Positions 18,740 through 30,018 of a stretch of DNA of 64,000 nt are shown here, piece by piece; positions within the stretch are counted from its first letter, which is position 1, and the number at the start of each line of letters is the position of its first letter. The translations under genes were made by a program, and so were the position numbers. The notes below the pieces were generated by a model. That model was given only the letters and a program-made list of their open reading frames with translations, ran no database searches and was not told the DNA's origin. The DNA is from Bemisia tabaci (lineage: Eukaryota > Arthropoda > Insecta > Hemiptera > Aleyrodidae), in the NCBI RefSeq assembly GCF_918797505.1, contig NC_092800.1:35702263-35766262 (forward strand). The letters run 5' to 3'.

Positions 18740-19401
18740 ATGAATTCTTTCAAGCGATTGGCTATTTTCGTTTGGAAAAACCCTGAACAACTGCCCCATC
18801 TCATTCGCCAAGATTCGACGTATGACCTCACCATTGAAATCAAATTCTGTCTATACAAAATCATAGAAAAAAAATTTATACTTTTCAAACAACCATTATG
18901 TTTACTACAGAGACGGACAAAAGATAATGCTTTCAAGTCCTCCTCAAGAGGGCGATCATGACTGTCAAAAAATGTGTCTGTCAAACCTTCGTCGAGGATT
19001 GGAGGCAATTGAAAAAAATTTGTCTGTCAATGACTTTCAGTTATTCCTATTTATCATGGACCAATTCTTAGAAGTATCTTTGCTGTGTCATAAGAACGAA
19101 AAAATAAGAGGAACAATCGCAGCGAAATTACTTCCGACGCTCTTCACATGCGAGGAAAAAATCGCAAATCATAGGCTTTTTGTAAAACATGCTACCGTAT
19201 ACAGGCAAACCGAGTTTTATTGAAACAATTCGGAAACGTTTGAAAAATTTGTAAGAAACTTTGAAGTGTTAACAATCAAAGGGTGTAGGGGTATCGTTCG
19301 ATTGTTTGAACCCAACTTCCAGACCATCTGGAATTCATTACAAAACAGGACGAGAAGAGCTAAATATTTCATGAGGCATTATACACGTCAGCTTCCTTAA
19401 T
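18740..19401 (+). pseudogene. Unrecognised AT-rich gene with frameshift and in-frame stop
   Basis: The frame from 18,740 (MNSFKRLAIFVWKNPEQLP) runs 73 codons. Sense then appears to shift to the frame 18,927-19,223 (NLRRGLEAIEKNLSVNDF, then KIRGTIAAKLLPTLFTCEE). That frame meets a single TGA at 19,221 and continues in register through ETFEKFVRNFEVLTIKG and RTRRAKYFMRH to a TAA. The last part is the direct repeat also found at the window start. So this gene and the fragment at position 7 belong to one family. Helical, Lys/Leu/Phe-rich, function unknown. One frameshift and one stop suggest a recently dead copy or a family with many decayed members. Confidence 0.4.
19259..19381 (+). repeat. Right copy of direct repeat bracketing the mosaic
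   Basis: Matches 1-121 with about five substitutions. After ATTTCATGAG the two copies diverge. Confidence 0.75.
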
Positions 19402-19439
19402 ATAAGCCAAACTGAGAACACGTGCTACTTCTTTAGTCC

Positions 19440-19690
19440 AAAATACTACTTTCTTACTCACTGTATTTATCGCACGGGCCTTTGTGGAGCCCGCTGCAAG
19501 GATGGAATCCGCGTAACGGGAAAGTAAAGGCCAGTAAGCCTAAAACTTGCAGGACCAACCGGAGCTTAGCGTCAGTTCCTGGACCAGCCGATCAGGGATA
19601 GCGTGGGGTACGCTGAGCGCGGCCCCCAAAAGGGTTGGCCAGGGACCGAGGTTTGGGCTCTGGAAGGCTCCCGCACTTTGATTTCCAATT
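19440..19690. other. GC-rich islet without a recognised gene
   Basis: A short GC-rich stretch with GGAAAGTAAAGGCCAGTAAG and GGGTTGGCCAGGGACC, set in AT-rich DNA. No open frame of note and no tRNA fold is apparent. It could be a piece of a SINE or a structured RNA; nothing decides it. Confidence 0.3.
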
Positions 19691-22476
19691 TCAAGTCAAG
19701 CGGACAGATGAGCTCCTCCAGTCCTTAGCGACTCTCACAATTCCTTTTCTTTTGGATAAATTTTAGACCGACAAATATTTCCTTCCAAGTCCTCTAAGAC
19801 AACTACAATTCTATAAGCTAATTAATTTGTATTCTTTCGATTCATATCTCTTGCTCTAATGATTATCAACACTGTATGTTATTTTTCCGGGACGATTCGG
19901 ACATTATATTTCCTTCATCACCAATATTTCGACTTGTATATCATTCCTCTATCTCCGTAGTGCAAAACTCCCGGAACCCTACACTCTGCTGCGGATTCCT
20001 TGAGGAAAGTGCTTCTGCCCTTTTGAAATTTTTTAGATATTTTATGTGTATTTTGCTCAATACACCTTTTGATTGTTATTCTGACTCTTCTTCCTTTATT
20101 CCCGTTTCCGATTTCAACTTAATTTGAAATTGAAGGAAGCAAGTTGTGTGGTAGTAGTTTCTTGATTCATTGCAACTATTTTTCTCAATTTATATTCTAT
20201 TTGATTCTTTAGGTGTTTATTTTACATTTTCTAATGACATTTTTGATTGCTCAGCTTAAATTTTTCAATATTCACAATGGCATTTCCTGAAAGATTCCAT
20301 GACAATATGAGCTGTTTCAGGAAAAAGCAATCTTAATACTAAAAATTTCACCTTGTTTCATTGTTGGGAGAAAATGTAGATTAATGTGGTAACTTCTTCA
20401 AACACGCTGTAAGTCGGAATGATGTCAGAGTAGTAGTTTTGTGTTTGATCCTACCAACATAATAGAGTAAATTGATAGACAGGAATTCTGGCTGACTCAT
20501 CACTCTTCTTCTTTCATCTGAAACAAGAGACGATAAATAAATGGAGGATCATAAATGTTGATGCATTCAGTTTCTTTCTTGGTCATTTCTTTCAGTAATT
20601 ACCTCTTGTTTTCTATTTTTAATTTCTTTTACCTGGCTTAAAAATCATTAAAATAAAGCTGAGGCGCAAGCCTATGGACTTGAAAAGCCACGGAAGGTAC
20701 TAAGACATTAACATTCTAAACACTCAAGTGCCTACAGCAATTCAAACCTGACAGGTTTTTAATTCAGATTAAGGCAATAAACCTATGGGTTTAACTGTAA
20801 TCAATCAAATGCATGTTCCATCAGCTAAAAGAAATTGGAAAATACAGAGGATGTATTACGTACATTAGAATAGATGATGTGCATGAATGAGTAGAGCAAT
20901 AATACTTAGAAAGCCTCTTTCAAGAGCTTTTCCCTTACTCTGAGCAAAATTATAAAAAACACACGCGATGGCTCAATGCAGAAAAAGTGCTTCACAATTG
21001 CAATGCTTTTTTTGTAATGCAAGTTCCTGGAAAATTGTGAGACCTTTTACTCAAAAGAGTGCAATAGTATTAAAAATATTGGAGGAAAAATAGAAAACGT
21101 ACATTGACTCTTGGTCTAACAAAGAAAAAAGAAAATTAAAGATACAACTGACAATAACTCTCATCAGATTCACCACTTTAGGATTTTAGTTCTGAACCCG
21201 GTCAAGTCATATGCGACCTTTTTTCTCTAGTTCCAAAGTCTTTCATCTTCTGTTTCAGGATTTTTGCTTATGTATTTGGCTATTGTTGGAATAGGCGAGT
21301 AGGAAAGGTCTGAACTAGAAAAAATCATCACATGTTTTCTGTTAAAGATCTAACAAAGAAAACAAGTGACGAAGCGTGAAGATCAGAAATCGACTTCTGA
21401 GCGAGATTTGTAAGTACTCTGAACACGATTCAAATGAAAAGTAAATTATACGAATGACATCATTTGTATTTTTGCAATCCAACCAAAGTTCATTGCGAAC
21501 ACTTACATCTGGTACAGGAGTTGATTTCCAGACTTCCTATTGTATAATTCGTTTTCCTTGCGAAATTTAAAAGAGCAAAATTTGTGTACAATGTTTTCAT
21601 TCATATCTTGTCTGGAGACCCATTGAAGACTTCAAGAGGAAGTTTAAGTTGAACAAATGTAAGTCATTAATCAATTATTTGTAGTCCATCTCATAAACCT
21701 CAAATCAGAAAATAAATTAATTATAAAGAACTTCATGTATCTAATTAGATAAGAGAATTAAACAATCTATAATTGAGGACCCTGCAAGAATAACAGCCTA
21801 TAACTGGAAACCGCGTTGTGAGAAAAACGCATTTAAAGTTTTGTAAATGAAGTTTAGCCTACATATCTTACGTCCCCTTATATAATTATAGTAAGAGTCA
21901 ATCCCAATTAAGTAGGTTACCTCAAGAAGTGTGCCATCTTCATACTTACATTTAGTTTCGACGTAAAAATGAGGAAGGCAACTTTACTGGATTAAATGCA
22001 GCTTGCTGTTGTGTCTGGTTGGCTTCAACAGTTTGGTGACATCCACAGTGCCAGAAATTGCTTCCTTGCATTGTCAAACGTTGACATGTGACAAGAAGTT
22101 CAAATCAAAATTTGTTCTAACACCAAGACATGGTAAAATACTATGCTTGTGTTTTGATGATTTCTGGAAAGAATAATGCAGAAATAAACTTTTTGTGAAT
22201 GACAGGCATATATGGTAAAAAAGAAAAATTAGGAAAGAAAACCAAGGGATGACACAGGCAGAGCTATCTCTCTGAGGCTGAAAATAACACTTACTTAGAG
22301 ATAACACAGTTGACAAGAACAGCATAAATTTTATTATTAGGGAGCTGTTTCATGGACGCCATCAGTGTTATGCCCCAAAAAAGCGATAAACGTCCATACA
22401 TTATTCTCATTGTAGGCATTGAAAAAGGTCTGGCCGTTGATATTGTTTGGATTCTATTCGAATATAATTGAGAATA
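19691..22476. other. AT-rich intergenic DNA, no supported gene
   Basis: I see only short frames without domains, splice context or repeats in the window. A frame on the minus strand at 22,291-22,506 (MRIMYGRLSLFWGITLMASM) ends at a GTAAGTG donor near 22,290 and might be an exon, but part of it overlaps a transposon arm. Confidence 0.5.
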
Positions 22477-24100
22477 CAGATGTGGTAGCTCACCTTCGAT
22501 CACCACTCGCCACTTGGTAGTGGGTTTACTTCAAATTATTTTCACGATGGACTTTTCGGAGTAATCCTCCATCATCAGGTGTTGTTTAGTAACGTTGTTG
22601 TTAGGTAATGAAGCAACTGTCGTTTTTCCCTTTATTTTCTTATGTTTCAGTCCGCTTCTGCTAGATTTTCAGTTTTAGTTTCTTGGTCTTTTTCGTGTAT
22701 TTGTTTCGGTTTGTGACGTGTCACCATGTGACGAATCCAGGACATTACATACAGGGTGATCCAGACCACCCGTCCACTATCTTTTTCTCGAAAACGGCGG
22801 AGAATTGAGCTTCGGGACCAAATCTTTCATACGGTAAATCGACCCCAAAGAATCGAATGAAAATATTTTCAGCCCCCCAAAATGGTCCCTTGGGGGGGTT
22901 TTGGGGGGGAGCCCCCCCCGTTTCTCGCAATTTTCAAATAGGAAAGGTATGTTTTGACTTTGGATTCGGAATCTACGGTAGAAAATAAGAACATTTTGTT
23001 CTTTGCACTTTTTCCCTAAACCCCCATTTTTTGGAGTTATGGGGCATTTTGGGGGCAATTTTCAATTCGACGCTGTAAGCGGCCAAATCATCCAAATTTC
23101 AAAATCTAATAATCTCCTGAGAGGAGAGGTCAATACCTTTTTATTGATGTGCCACATGACCCCTGTTGCTCCAAAATTTTGGGGGCCACGACCCCCCAAA
23201 AATTTTGGGGCTTTGGAGGGCCATGAGTCGAAAATTTCGAAAGGCAAGGGTATGTTTTGACTTCAGATTTGGATTCTACGCGAAAAGTTACGTAGAATTG
23301 ATATGGCGCATGGCCTGTTTGCTCAAATTTTTTTTTACCCCTTATTTTGTCCAAAAATACACGGCTTCTTATGGGGAAATGGGGTTCTTTAGTAATTTGG
23401 AGCAAACAGGCCATGCGCCATATCAATTCTACGTAACTTTTCGCGTAGAATCCAAATCTGAAGTCAAACATACCCTTGCCTCTCGACATTTTCGACTCAT
23501 GGCCCTCCAAAGCCCCAAAATTTTTGGAGGGTCGTGGCCCCCAAAATTTTGGAGCAACAGGGGTCATGTGGCACATCAATAAAAAGGTATTGACCTCTCC
23601 TCTCAGGAGATTTTTAGATTTTGAAATTTGGATGATTTGGCCGCTTACAGCGTCGAATTGAAAATTGCCCCCAAAATGCCCCATAACTCCAAAAAATGGG
23701 GGTTTAGGGAAAAAGTGCAAAGAACAAAATGTTCTTATTTTCTACAGTAGATTCCGAATCCAAAGTCAAAACATACCCTTCCTATTTGAAAATTGCGAGA
23801 AACGGGGGGGCTCCCCCCAAAACCCCCCCCAAGGGGCCATTTTGGGGGGCTGAAAATAATTTCATTCGATTCTTTGGGGTCGATTTACCCTATGAAAGAT
23901 TTGGTCCCGAAGCTCAATTCTCCGCCTTTTTCGAGAAAAAGATAGTGGACGGGTGGTCTGGATCACCCTGTACATAAGTCTGGAGGGAAAGCAACACCTG
24001 ATGATGGAGGATTACTCTGAAATGGCCATTGTGAAAATAATTTGAATTAAACCCACTACTAAGTGGTGAGTGGTGATCGAGGGTTAGCTACCACATCTGT
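22477..24100. mobile_element. Inverted-repeat element interrupted by a foldback
   Basis: Outer arms 22,477-22,590 and 23,990-24,100 are inverted copies, with ACAGATGTGGTAGCT ends and an inner CTGATGATGGAGGATTACT block. Between the arms lies the 22,752-23,970 foldback. This is a nested insertion: the outer element came first. Confidence 0.75.
22752..23970. mobile_element. Foldback element, 1.22 kb palindrome
   Basis: Ends CAGGGTGATCCAGACCACC and its complement; the arms pair over about 570 bp around a ~75-bp centre near 23,330-23,403. Direct TACATA hexamers sit on both sides. The outermost ~25 bp resemble those of the 5,346-6,761 foldback, while the interiors differ. The 196-codon minus frame at 23,130-23,720 is part of the palindrome. 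Confidence 0.85.
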
Positions 24101-25685
24101 TTCCCATTGTACCTCGATAAAAATGACAACTATGACGTTATTATAGTTTAGAATCTCTAGGGTGATGTCATCACTAATGATGAGGTCTAAAACATATGAA
24201 TAGAAGCAATTTTCAGCTTACGCCATCATCAGAGCATTATGAAAAATCTTGAACAGAAACATCTTCACAGTTCTAAATATTTTACAGTACTTACATATAA
24301 TGGTGTCGAAAATAAAAACATCAGAGATGATAAGAAAGATCATTACACTTCTGATGATGGCATGAGCTAAAAAGTGCTTTAGTGAATTGAAGAAATTTAT
24401 CCACAACACCTTGGTTTTTATACATTTACTCACAGTACAAAATGGTGTTGTTCAATCGGAACTCTATAAATGCAAATAGTGGTTCCATAGGGCAAAATGT
24501 GGTCCAAATGTACCTATTGAAGAAAAATTGTTGCCTAAAAGTGGTCATACTTACTGCATAGTGGGGTCTGCTGGCTTAACAAGCTTCACAAGTGTACAAT
24601 GAAACCTGTGTAACGTTAGTGGCTCAGAACAATACAAGATGACTTCACGTCATGTCGATGAAGCAAAGAAAACGACTAAATTTCGTCTTTGGCCCTCTGC
24701 TAATGGCCTGTAGACATCCCTCCTTTCCATTACTGGCTGCCATCTCCTCCATCTCTGAATTTGACTCCAACTTCTGTGAAAGCAATAATACAACAATAAA
24801 AAAATTGGGTTAATATAATTTTATAAATGACGAGCCAAACAGAAATACTCAATTTTAAAGAAGTGAAAACTGGGAGGGAAATGGGGTGGGAATGTCTTGA
24901 TGAGTTACGGGATTCCATTGAGGGCGAGTTCTACAGGACCCTGAACTCCCATGAGAGTCAATGTAAAGGCCCGTTAGTAGTAACTAGTGCCGCAACCTAG
25001 CATCAGATCTTCCTGCTATCAGTTAGTTCCTTCTGATTAGTTATTTTTTTGAAGGAGAACAAATCGACATCATTCCTTGAAGTTTTCGCAGAGAAGAAAA
25101 ATCACAGCAGTTTTTAAGAATTGCCATTGAGTAGCTTCTCGTTCCAAAAATAAAGGATGACAGGAAGTCTTCCTTGTCGCAAACTGAGATACAAGATTGT
25201 GGACTTACACTGTCGATGTGCTATTGTTTAGTGTACGCTGAGTGATACGGTCATTAAAACTAACTAGGTAATAGACCATAGCCATCAATGATTGGTTTAA
25301 CAACACATCTACTGTGGTAAAAGTAAAGAATCTTCTTACCCATAGAGAAAAAAAGGAGGTGTTTGCATCTCAGATTGTTTTGGTGACATGGATGTACGGA
25401 CAAGTTTCATCATCGATTTATGTAGAAATGGTGTGGTTGATGGAAAAAGTCATTCTATATAATGTTTTTGAAATTAAGTCACTAGTTGATTGAAGTGAAA
25501 CAATCGGAAATTATGGTCCGTTTTTCGTACTTTAAAATCCGGATTTTGCTAGTCAGGTTGTATACCAACCTAAATACGTCACGGGGTACACAATCCTCAA
25601 GATGCTAACACCTCCTTTTATATTTCTAAGTATGCCTGTTGCCTCCTCCTTGTGACTTACTAGTATGTAGGTTCAGCCAGAGACT
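24101..25685. other. AT-rich DNA; possible minor minus-strand exon at about 24,740-24,780
   Basis: Mostly featureless. On the minus strand a T-rich tract followed by TTGCTTTCACAG precedes an AAGTTGGAGTCAAATTCAG segment (about 24,775 downward) that reads open to about 24,650. It could pair with the candidate first exon at 26,608-26,633, but nothing in the encoded residues is recognisable. A diverged dispersed repeat lies at 24,990-25,220 (see 44,700 and 45,985). Confidence 0.25.
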
Positions 25686-25935
25686 CGCAGCCCAAGAATG
25701 CCGTATGAACATTCCAAAGTTGCCAAATTTCCTAGAATAAAATGTTAATTTTTAAGGAAAATTACAAATATTATTCCTTGTAATTTTCAGACGTTTTAGA
25801 TCAAATTACCTACAAAGAAAATGTCTGAGAAATTAGTAGACAAAACAGTCAAGAACGTTCCTGAAAATTAGTAATTTGCCCAGGGAAATTTGGCAACACC
25901 TGGAGGCTCATCCGGCATTATTCCTCAGCACGGCA
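25686..25935. mobile_element. TGCCGTG-ended MITE, copy 1 (truncated left end)
   Basis: Contains the family signature GCCGTATGAAC...GTTGCCAAATTTCC on the left and its complement (GGAAATTTGGCAAC) on the right, ending AGCACGGCA. The left terminal bases are degenerate. Confidence 0.8.
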
Positions 25936-26600
25936 GTGTAACTCAAGGTACACTCTACTACAGGTATTGACAAATGGAATTTTAGAGAATCGTCAAAACG
26001 CTTGGATTTGACAGCGTCCAATGGTATGACTGCGATGCCTTCTTGAAAACTCGTTTACTTTCTGTACTGAAAGTACTCAGGTCTCGTCAATTTCGTGTTC
26101 TTGGTTGAGTTTCTTGTTATTTAGAGTTGCGTCAATTTTTTAAATTCATCTGATAGCTTAATGAAGCTACCAGATCTGCCAGAACCTCATTTTGAACTGC
26201 GCAGCAAGGGTGGTACGACTTGCAACGTCACACGATGGCCTATATTCTCAGCGCTGCCACTTCGGCACCATGTTTGTCCAACCATACCTGTAGTAGAATG
26301 TACCTTGAGTGTTGAGTGTAACTGGTGGATTAGAACATGCTCTTGAGACTCATAGGGAGCTCGATAAAATTGGAAAATTGATGAATATGAATGAGAGCAG
26401 AGACCTGTGAAAAGCCTACCTTGCAACACTCGTTTCCAGAACGACCAGTCACCAAGCACTGTTTCCCAAACTGTTTCCTAACAGTATTACTTTCCACATA
26501 AATTCCGCACATTACTTAAACTTTCTTCGTAACGATTGTCTTTACGTTTCGAGGCACACGTTTAGGGTGGAATAGTGTTAAAAGTGGTAAAGACAGAACA
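25936..26600. other. Intergenic, nothing convincing
   Basis: Short frames on both strands (for example 26,161-26,346) have no domain and no repeat partner in the window. Confidence 0.5.
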
Positions 26601-26605
26601 AATTT

Positions 26606-26820
26606 ACAAAGATGACACGGCCTCCGACGCCATAGAATAATACCGACGCCGACGACGGGACGGACGCGCTACCGCTACGAACCTACGAACGAAGACAAAG
26701 AAAGGCAACACAAAGGATGATAAAGAATTCTGATTCTGAGAAGTGAAAGTGAGTGAGAAGAGGGCTTGGAGGCTTGGACAAAGAAAGGTAAGAAGAACGA
26801 ACAGCCCCAACCAAACCCTA
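26606..26820 (-). promoter_or_regulatory. CpG-rich candidate promoter and first exon, minus strand
   Basis: This ~200-bp stretch is richer in CpG than its surroundings. On the minus strand an ATG at 26,633 starts MASEAVSS, and a GTAAAT donor follows at 26,607-26,606 after 26 coding bases (phase 2). Upstream are CGTCGTCGGCGTCGG-type sequences. Short first exons with a few codons are common in animals, but there is no protein match here. Confidence rests only on composition, ATG and donor. Confidence 0.25.
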
Positions 26821-29720
26821 ACATTCCAGGCAATGTCAAGGTCGCATTCCGGTGGGGGGCGGGGGCGGATGTAGAGAACTAGAGACCACCTGCCGGTATG
26901 CTCCTAGCGCTACCTGGTGGAAAAACGATGCAAACGCTGGACGCATCGGTCAGGGAATATTTTAGACTGTTTTGACGGATCTTGGTTTTGACTCTTTCTG
27001 GGTCTCAATATTTCCACACAGATCTTGCCCTTATCCCTACTAATTTACCCTAACAGCCTTCCCCCCCTTTTATGGAAAAAAAAGAGAAGGTCCGAGGGCC
27101 TCTGCTCCCGAGTGATCCAAGCTCTGGAGTGCAGGTCAAGTAAAGTCCATGCTGCATAGGTTTGAACTTTTTTTTTTCACCTCCTATGACAGGCACGAGG
27201 TTTGACGCTTTCATTTTGGCAGCGCAAGTGAGTACAAAAATCAAAATGGCAGACCTGTTTCATACTGAAAATTTACCTAAGCTAAAGTCATAGAAAGCAT
27301 TTCTCATATGCAATGTAAAAAAATACCTTACTATGTTTCATAGTAAAAAGAAAACTGACTGAAATAACTCCTTGAAATTTACTGTGAATGAAAAATGAGT
27401 GGAAGAAATTTTCAGCAAATTTCAAAAGGAAAATGTTGATTAATTAGTTTTCTTCTGACAATAAAACAGAATGGAGATTTGTATGAACGCAGTAAGAGAT
27501 AGGTAATCATTTTTTAATTTTAGCCATCGATGAGTAGGTGCATGTGACAGTCCACAGGAAAAGGGACCGTCCCTGGTAAAAATATTCTAAAAATCATTCT
27601 TACTGACGCTAAGCACAAAATATCTGCAAAAAATGCAAAAGAAAAAAAAGTGTAAAAATTATGAAGATTTTATTCATTGAGATTACGAGTTTTTCCATTT
27701 AATTTTTCTAATTTTTCTCCTTTTTTTTAAACAGCTACAAACCAGAGTTATGGCTGCTTGAAGTTCCCGGTCCAGAAAACTTGGTTCTTAGACGAAGCTG
27801 TTGAAAATTTTTATTTCTCATGGTCAGGGTACAAAATTGACATATTACAATGGAATTAAGTATATGACCTCTATGGCCACGAAAATCAATGAAACCTCTT
27901 ACTATAATTTTTCATAATTGTGCTAAAAAATCAGAAATTTTCTTCATTGGAACACATGTAAAATATCAACACTTTATTGCAAAACCTGACGACCTTACTT
28001 TTGCACCATCATGTGGAGAGTATAAAAGAGAGCTTTCTGTTGGATTTCAACATCCAATTTTATAACCCAATTCTGAAAAAATTGCCTATTGAAAATTGCC
28101 TGAATGGACTAGAGTTCCTTTTCCTGTAGATGGCCATACTGGCATACCATTGTTTCTCAGAGACTCCATTCCAAGGTGGTAAACTTGCTTTAAATAGTTC
28201 AATGTTTTTCGAGGATATGACTGTGTAGTTTCTGATCAAAATTTCACCAGATTTCAAGAGGAATCAGAGAAAAAATGAGTAAAATTTTTGGTTAGAAAAG
28301 TCCAACAGTTTCATTGTGAAACTACGATATGAGAAAGGAAATTCCGTAATGTTGAAATGCAGTGGCGTTCTTTCATCTGGGGAACAAGGATACGAGACCG
28401 TAAATGCAGTGGCGTTCTTTCATCTGGGGAACAAGGATACGAGACCATCCAAGGGGAAAGGGATCCAAGCTTTAATATTAAAATCTAATTTTACGCAAGA
28501 AATTTGTTTTGCAGCATATTCTTAGGGATACGCTTGTGAGACTATATAAGAAGCTCAAATCTAAGATGAAATTTGAGAGAGAACACTCATTTTACAAGGA
28601 GTAATCTTTTTTTTGGTTTCGTTTATTTGAATCCCATCTTATTGGAGGCAAGAACGCTCCTCCTCCTCAAAAAAAGTTGTTCTGCAATCACACTTTTCCT
28701 GAAGTGTTTCCTTTCCTCTTGTGAAACATTGGACAACTCAACAAATTTTGGTCTGAAAACACTGGTTACAACTCTCCAATTCAAATGAACTGACTGATTT
28801 CACATGCTTGAGAAACAGCAAAAACTCCTTGTATAGTGAGGAAGGTAGAACCGTTGACGATTTCACCGTAGCTGAATGGCTCCTCAACTAGATCTGAGTA
28901 GAATTTGCTGATATTCAGAGACGGCTACCTCAAAAAAGGCACACAAAATGGTAGTTTTCAGCAAAAAAGTCGTTCTCAATAATGAGGAGAGAAATCTCAA
29001 CAACCGATTCTGACAGAGATGCACTGAGTCACATCAAGTTTGAACTTTGATTCCTAAAAATCAACCACGCGCACAATCTGCATAATTTCAAACAAACTTT
29101 TTCAAGTTTTGCCTTGTCCACAGGCAGCTGTTCTTAGTTCCTGGCGACTAGCTTTGCTAAGAAAAACCTAAGATAACCTGACCTAAATGATTAGACAATC
29201 TTGCAAAAAAATTTTCCCATACCATTTCAATCGTTTAATTTTTCTTATTTGTATGTCTTGAAAAAACAAGAGCTTTGGATCAATTGAGATCGTATGAGAG
29301 GAAAGCCTCTAACGGTTGGCAAGATTTCTTGTTCATTTAAGTTAGATTTTCTTTGGTCTTTCTATGCGCAAACCTGATTTCCGCCACTGAGAAAAACTGC
29401 CTGCAAACGAGGAAAATTTGAAAAGCATGTTAAAATTATGCATGCTGCGCACTGAGGAGAGGCTTCGATGTGCCCATCATGATTCTTAAGATATTTAAGC
29501 TGAAGAGAATGTATTCACTTTGCTGTGTATCTTGCATACAACAGACCTTTTAATGAAAATACAAAAAAATTTTGTGACCATCAGAGCAAAATTTGTTAAA
29601 TTCAGGTCTATTTGTTCCCAAGTACAATCAGTCAAAAACGTTTCTTTCACTCTTTTCCATTCAAACACCGCTTTTTCTTAGATGAAACAAAACATGAGCT
29701 TCCAAACGTGTTTTTTCAGG
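26821..29720. other. AT-rich intergenic DNA downstream of the Mlx-type gene
   Basis: No supported gene. Contains a 47-bp tandem duplication at 28,355-28,448 and a few short frames. Confidence 0.5.
28355..28448. repeat. 47-bp tandem duplication
   Basis: Two exact or near-exact copies of AATGCAGTGGCGTTCTTTC...GAACAAGGATACGAGACC, starting at 28,355 and 28,402. Confidence 0.85.
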
Positions 29721-29726
29721 TTTTTG

Positions 29727-29732
29727 TTTATT
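29727..29732 (-). terminator. Candidate polyadenylation signal (AATAAA) of the Mlx-type gene
   Basis: TTTATT on the plus strand reads AATAAA on the gene strand, about 235 bp past the stop codon. Confidence 0.45.
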
Positions 29733-29964
29733 CAAAATTTTAACAGCAATATAAAAAATTAACTCTCGTGGGTAAACTTTAATTCTCCCATTGTCAACAA
29801 AATAACAACCTATCATTAAAAATCTTAACGTACACAAAAGAAGACCCTGTAAAATGAGACATACATGTCAAAAATATATCTTTACAAGGACTAGTTGGTG
29901 CTCAAATATTGTAACTAAAACTATTCAAAATGTTTCAGACCTATCAATCGCCAACAGTTCAATT

Positions 29965-30018
29965 TCAGGGCATCCCACTAAACCGGTTCAGCACTGTAAT
30001 TACCATGTCTCGAAGCCT
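29965..30018 (-). CDS. Mlx (bigmax): Mlx-type gene, terminal coding exon
   Basis: 54 nt including TGA, after an ACATGTTTCAG acceptor. Encodes RLRDMVITVLNRFSGMP, matching the LREIVIGVL end of Mlx proteins. Confidence 0.9.
   Translation of the reverse strand, partial: RLRDMVITVLNRFSGMP

Noticed and set aside
23130..23720. 196-codon minus-strand open frame
   Set aside because: It lies across the centre of the foldback palindrome and its mirror frame exists on the other strand; no domain is seen.
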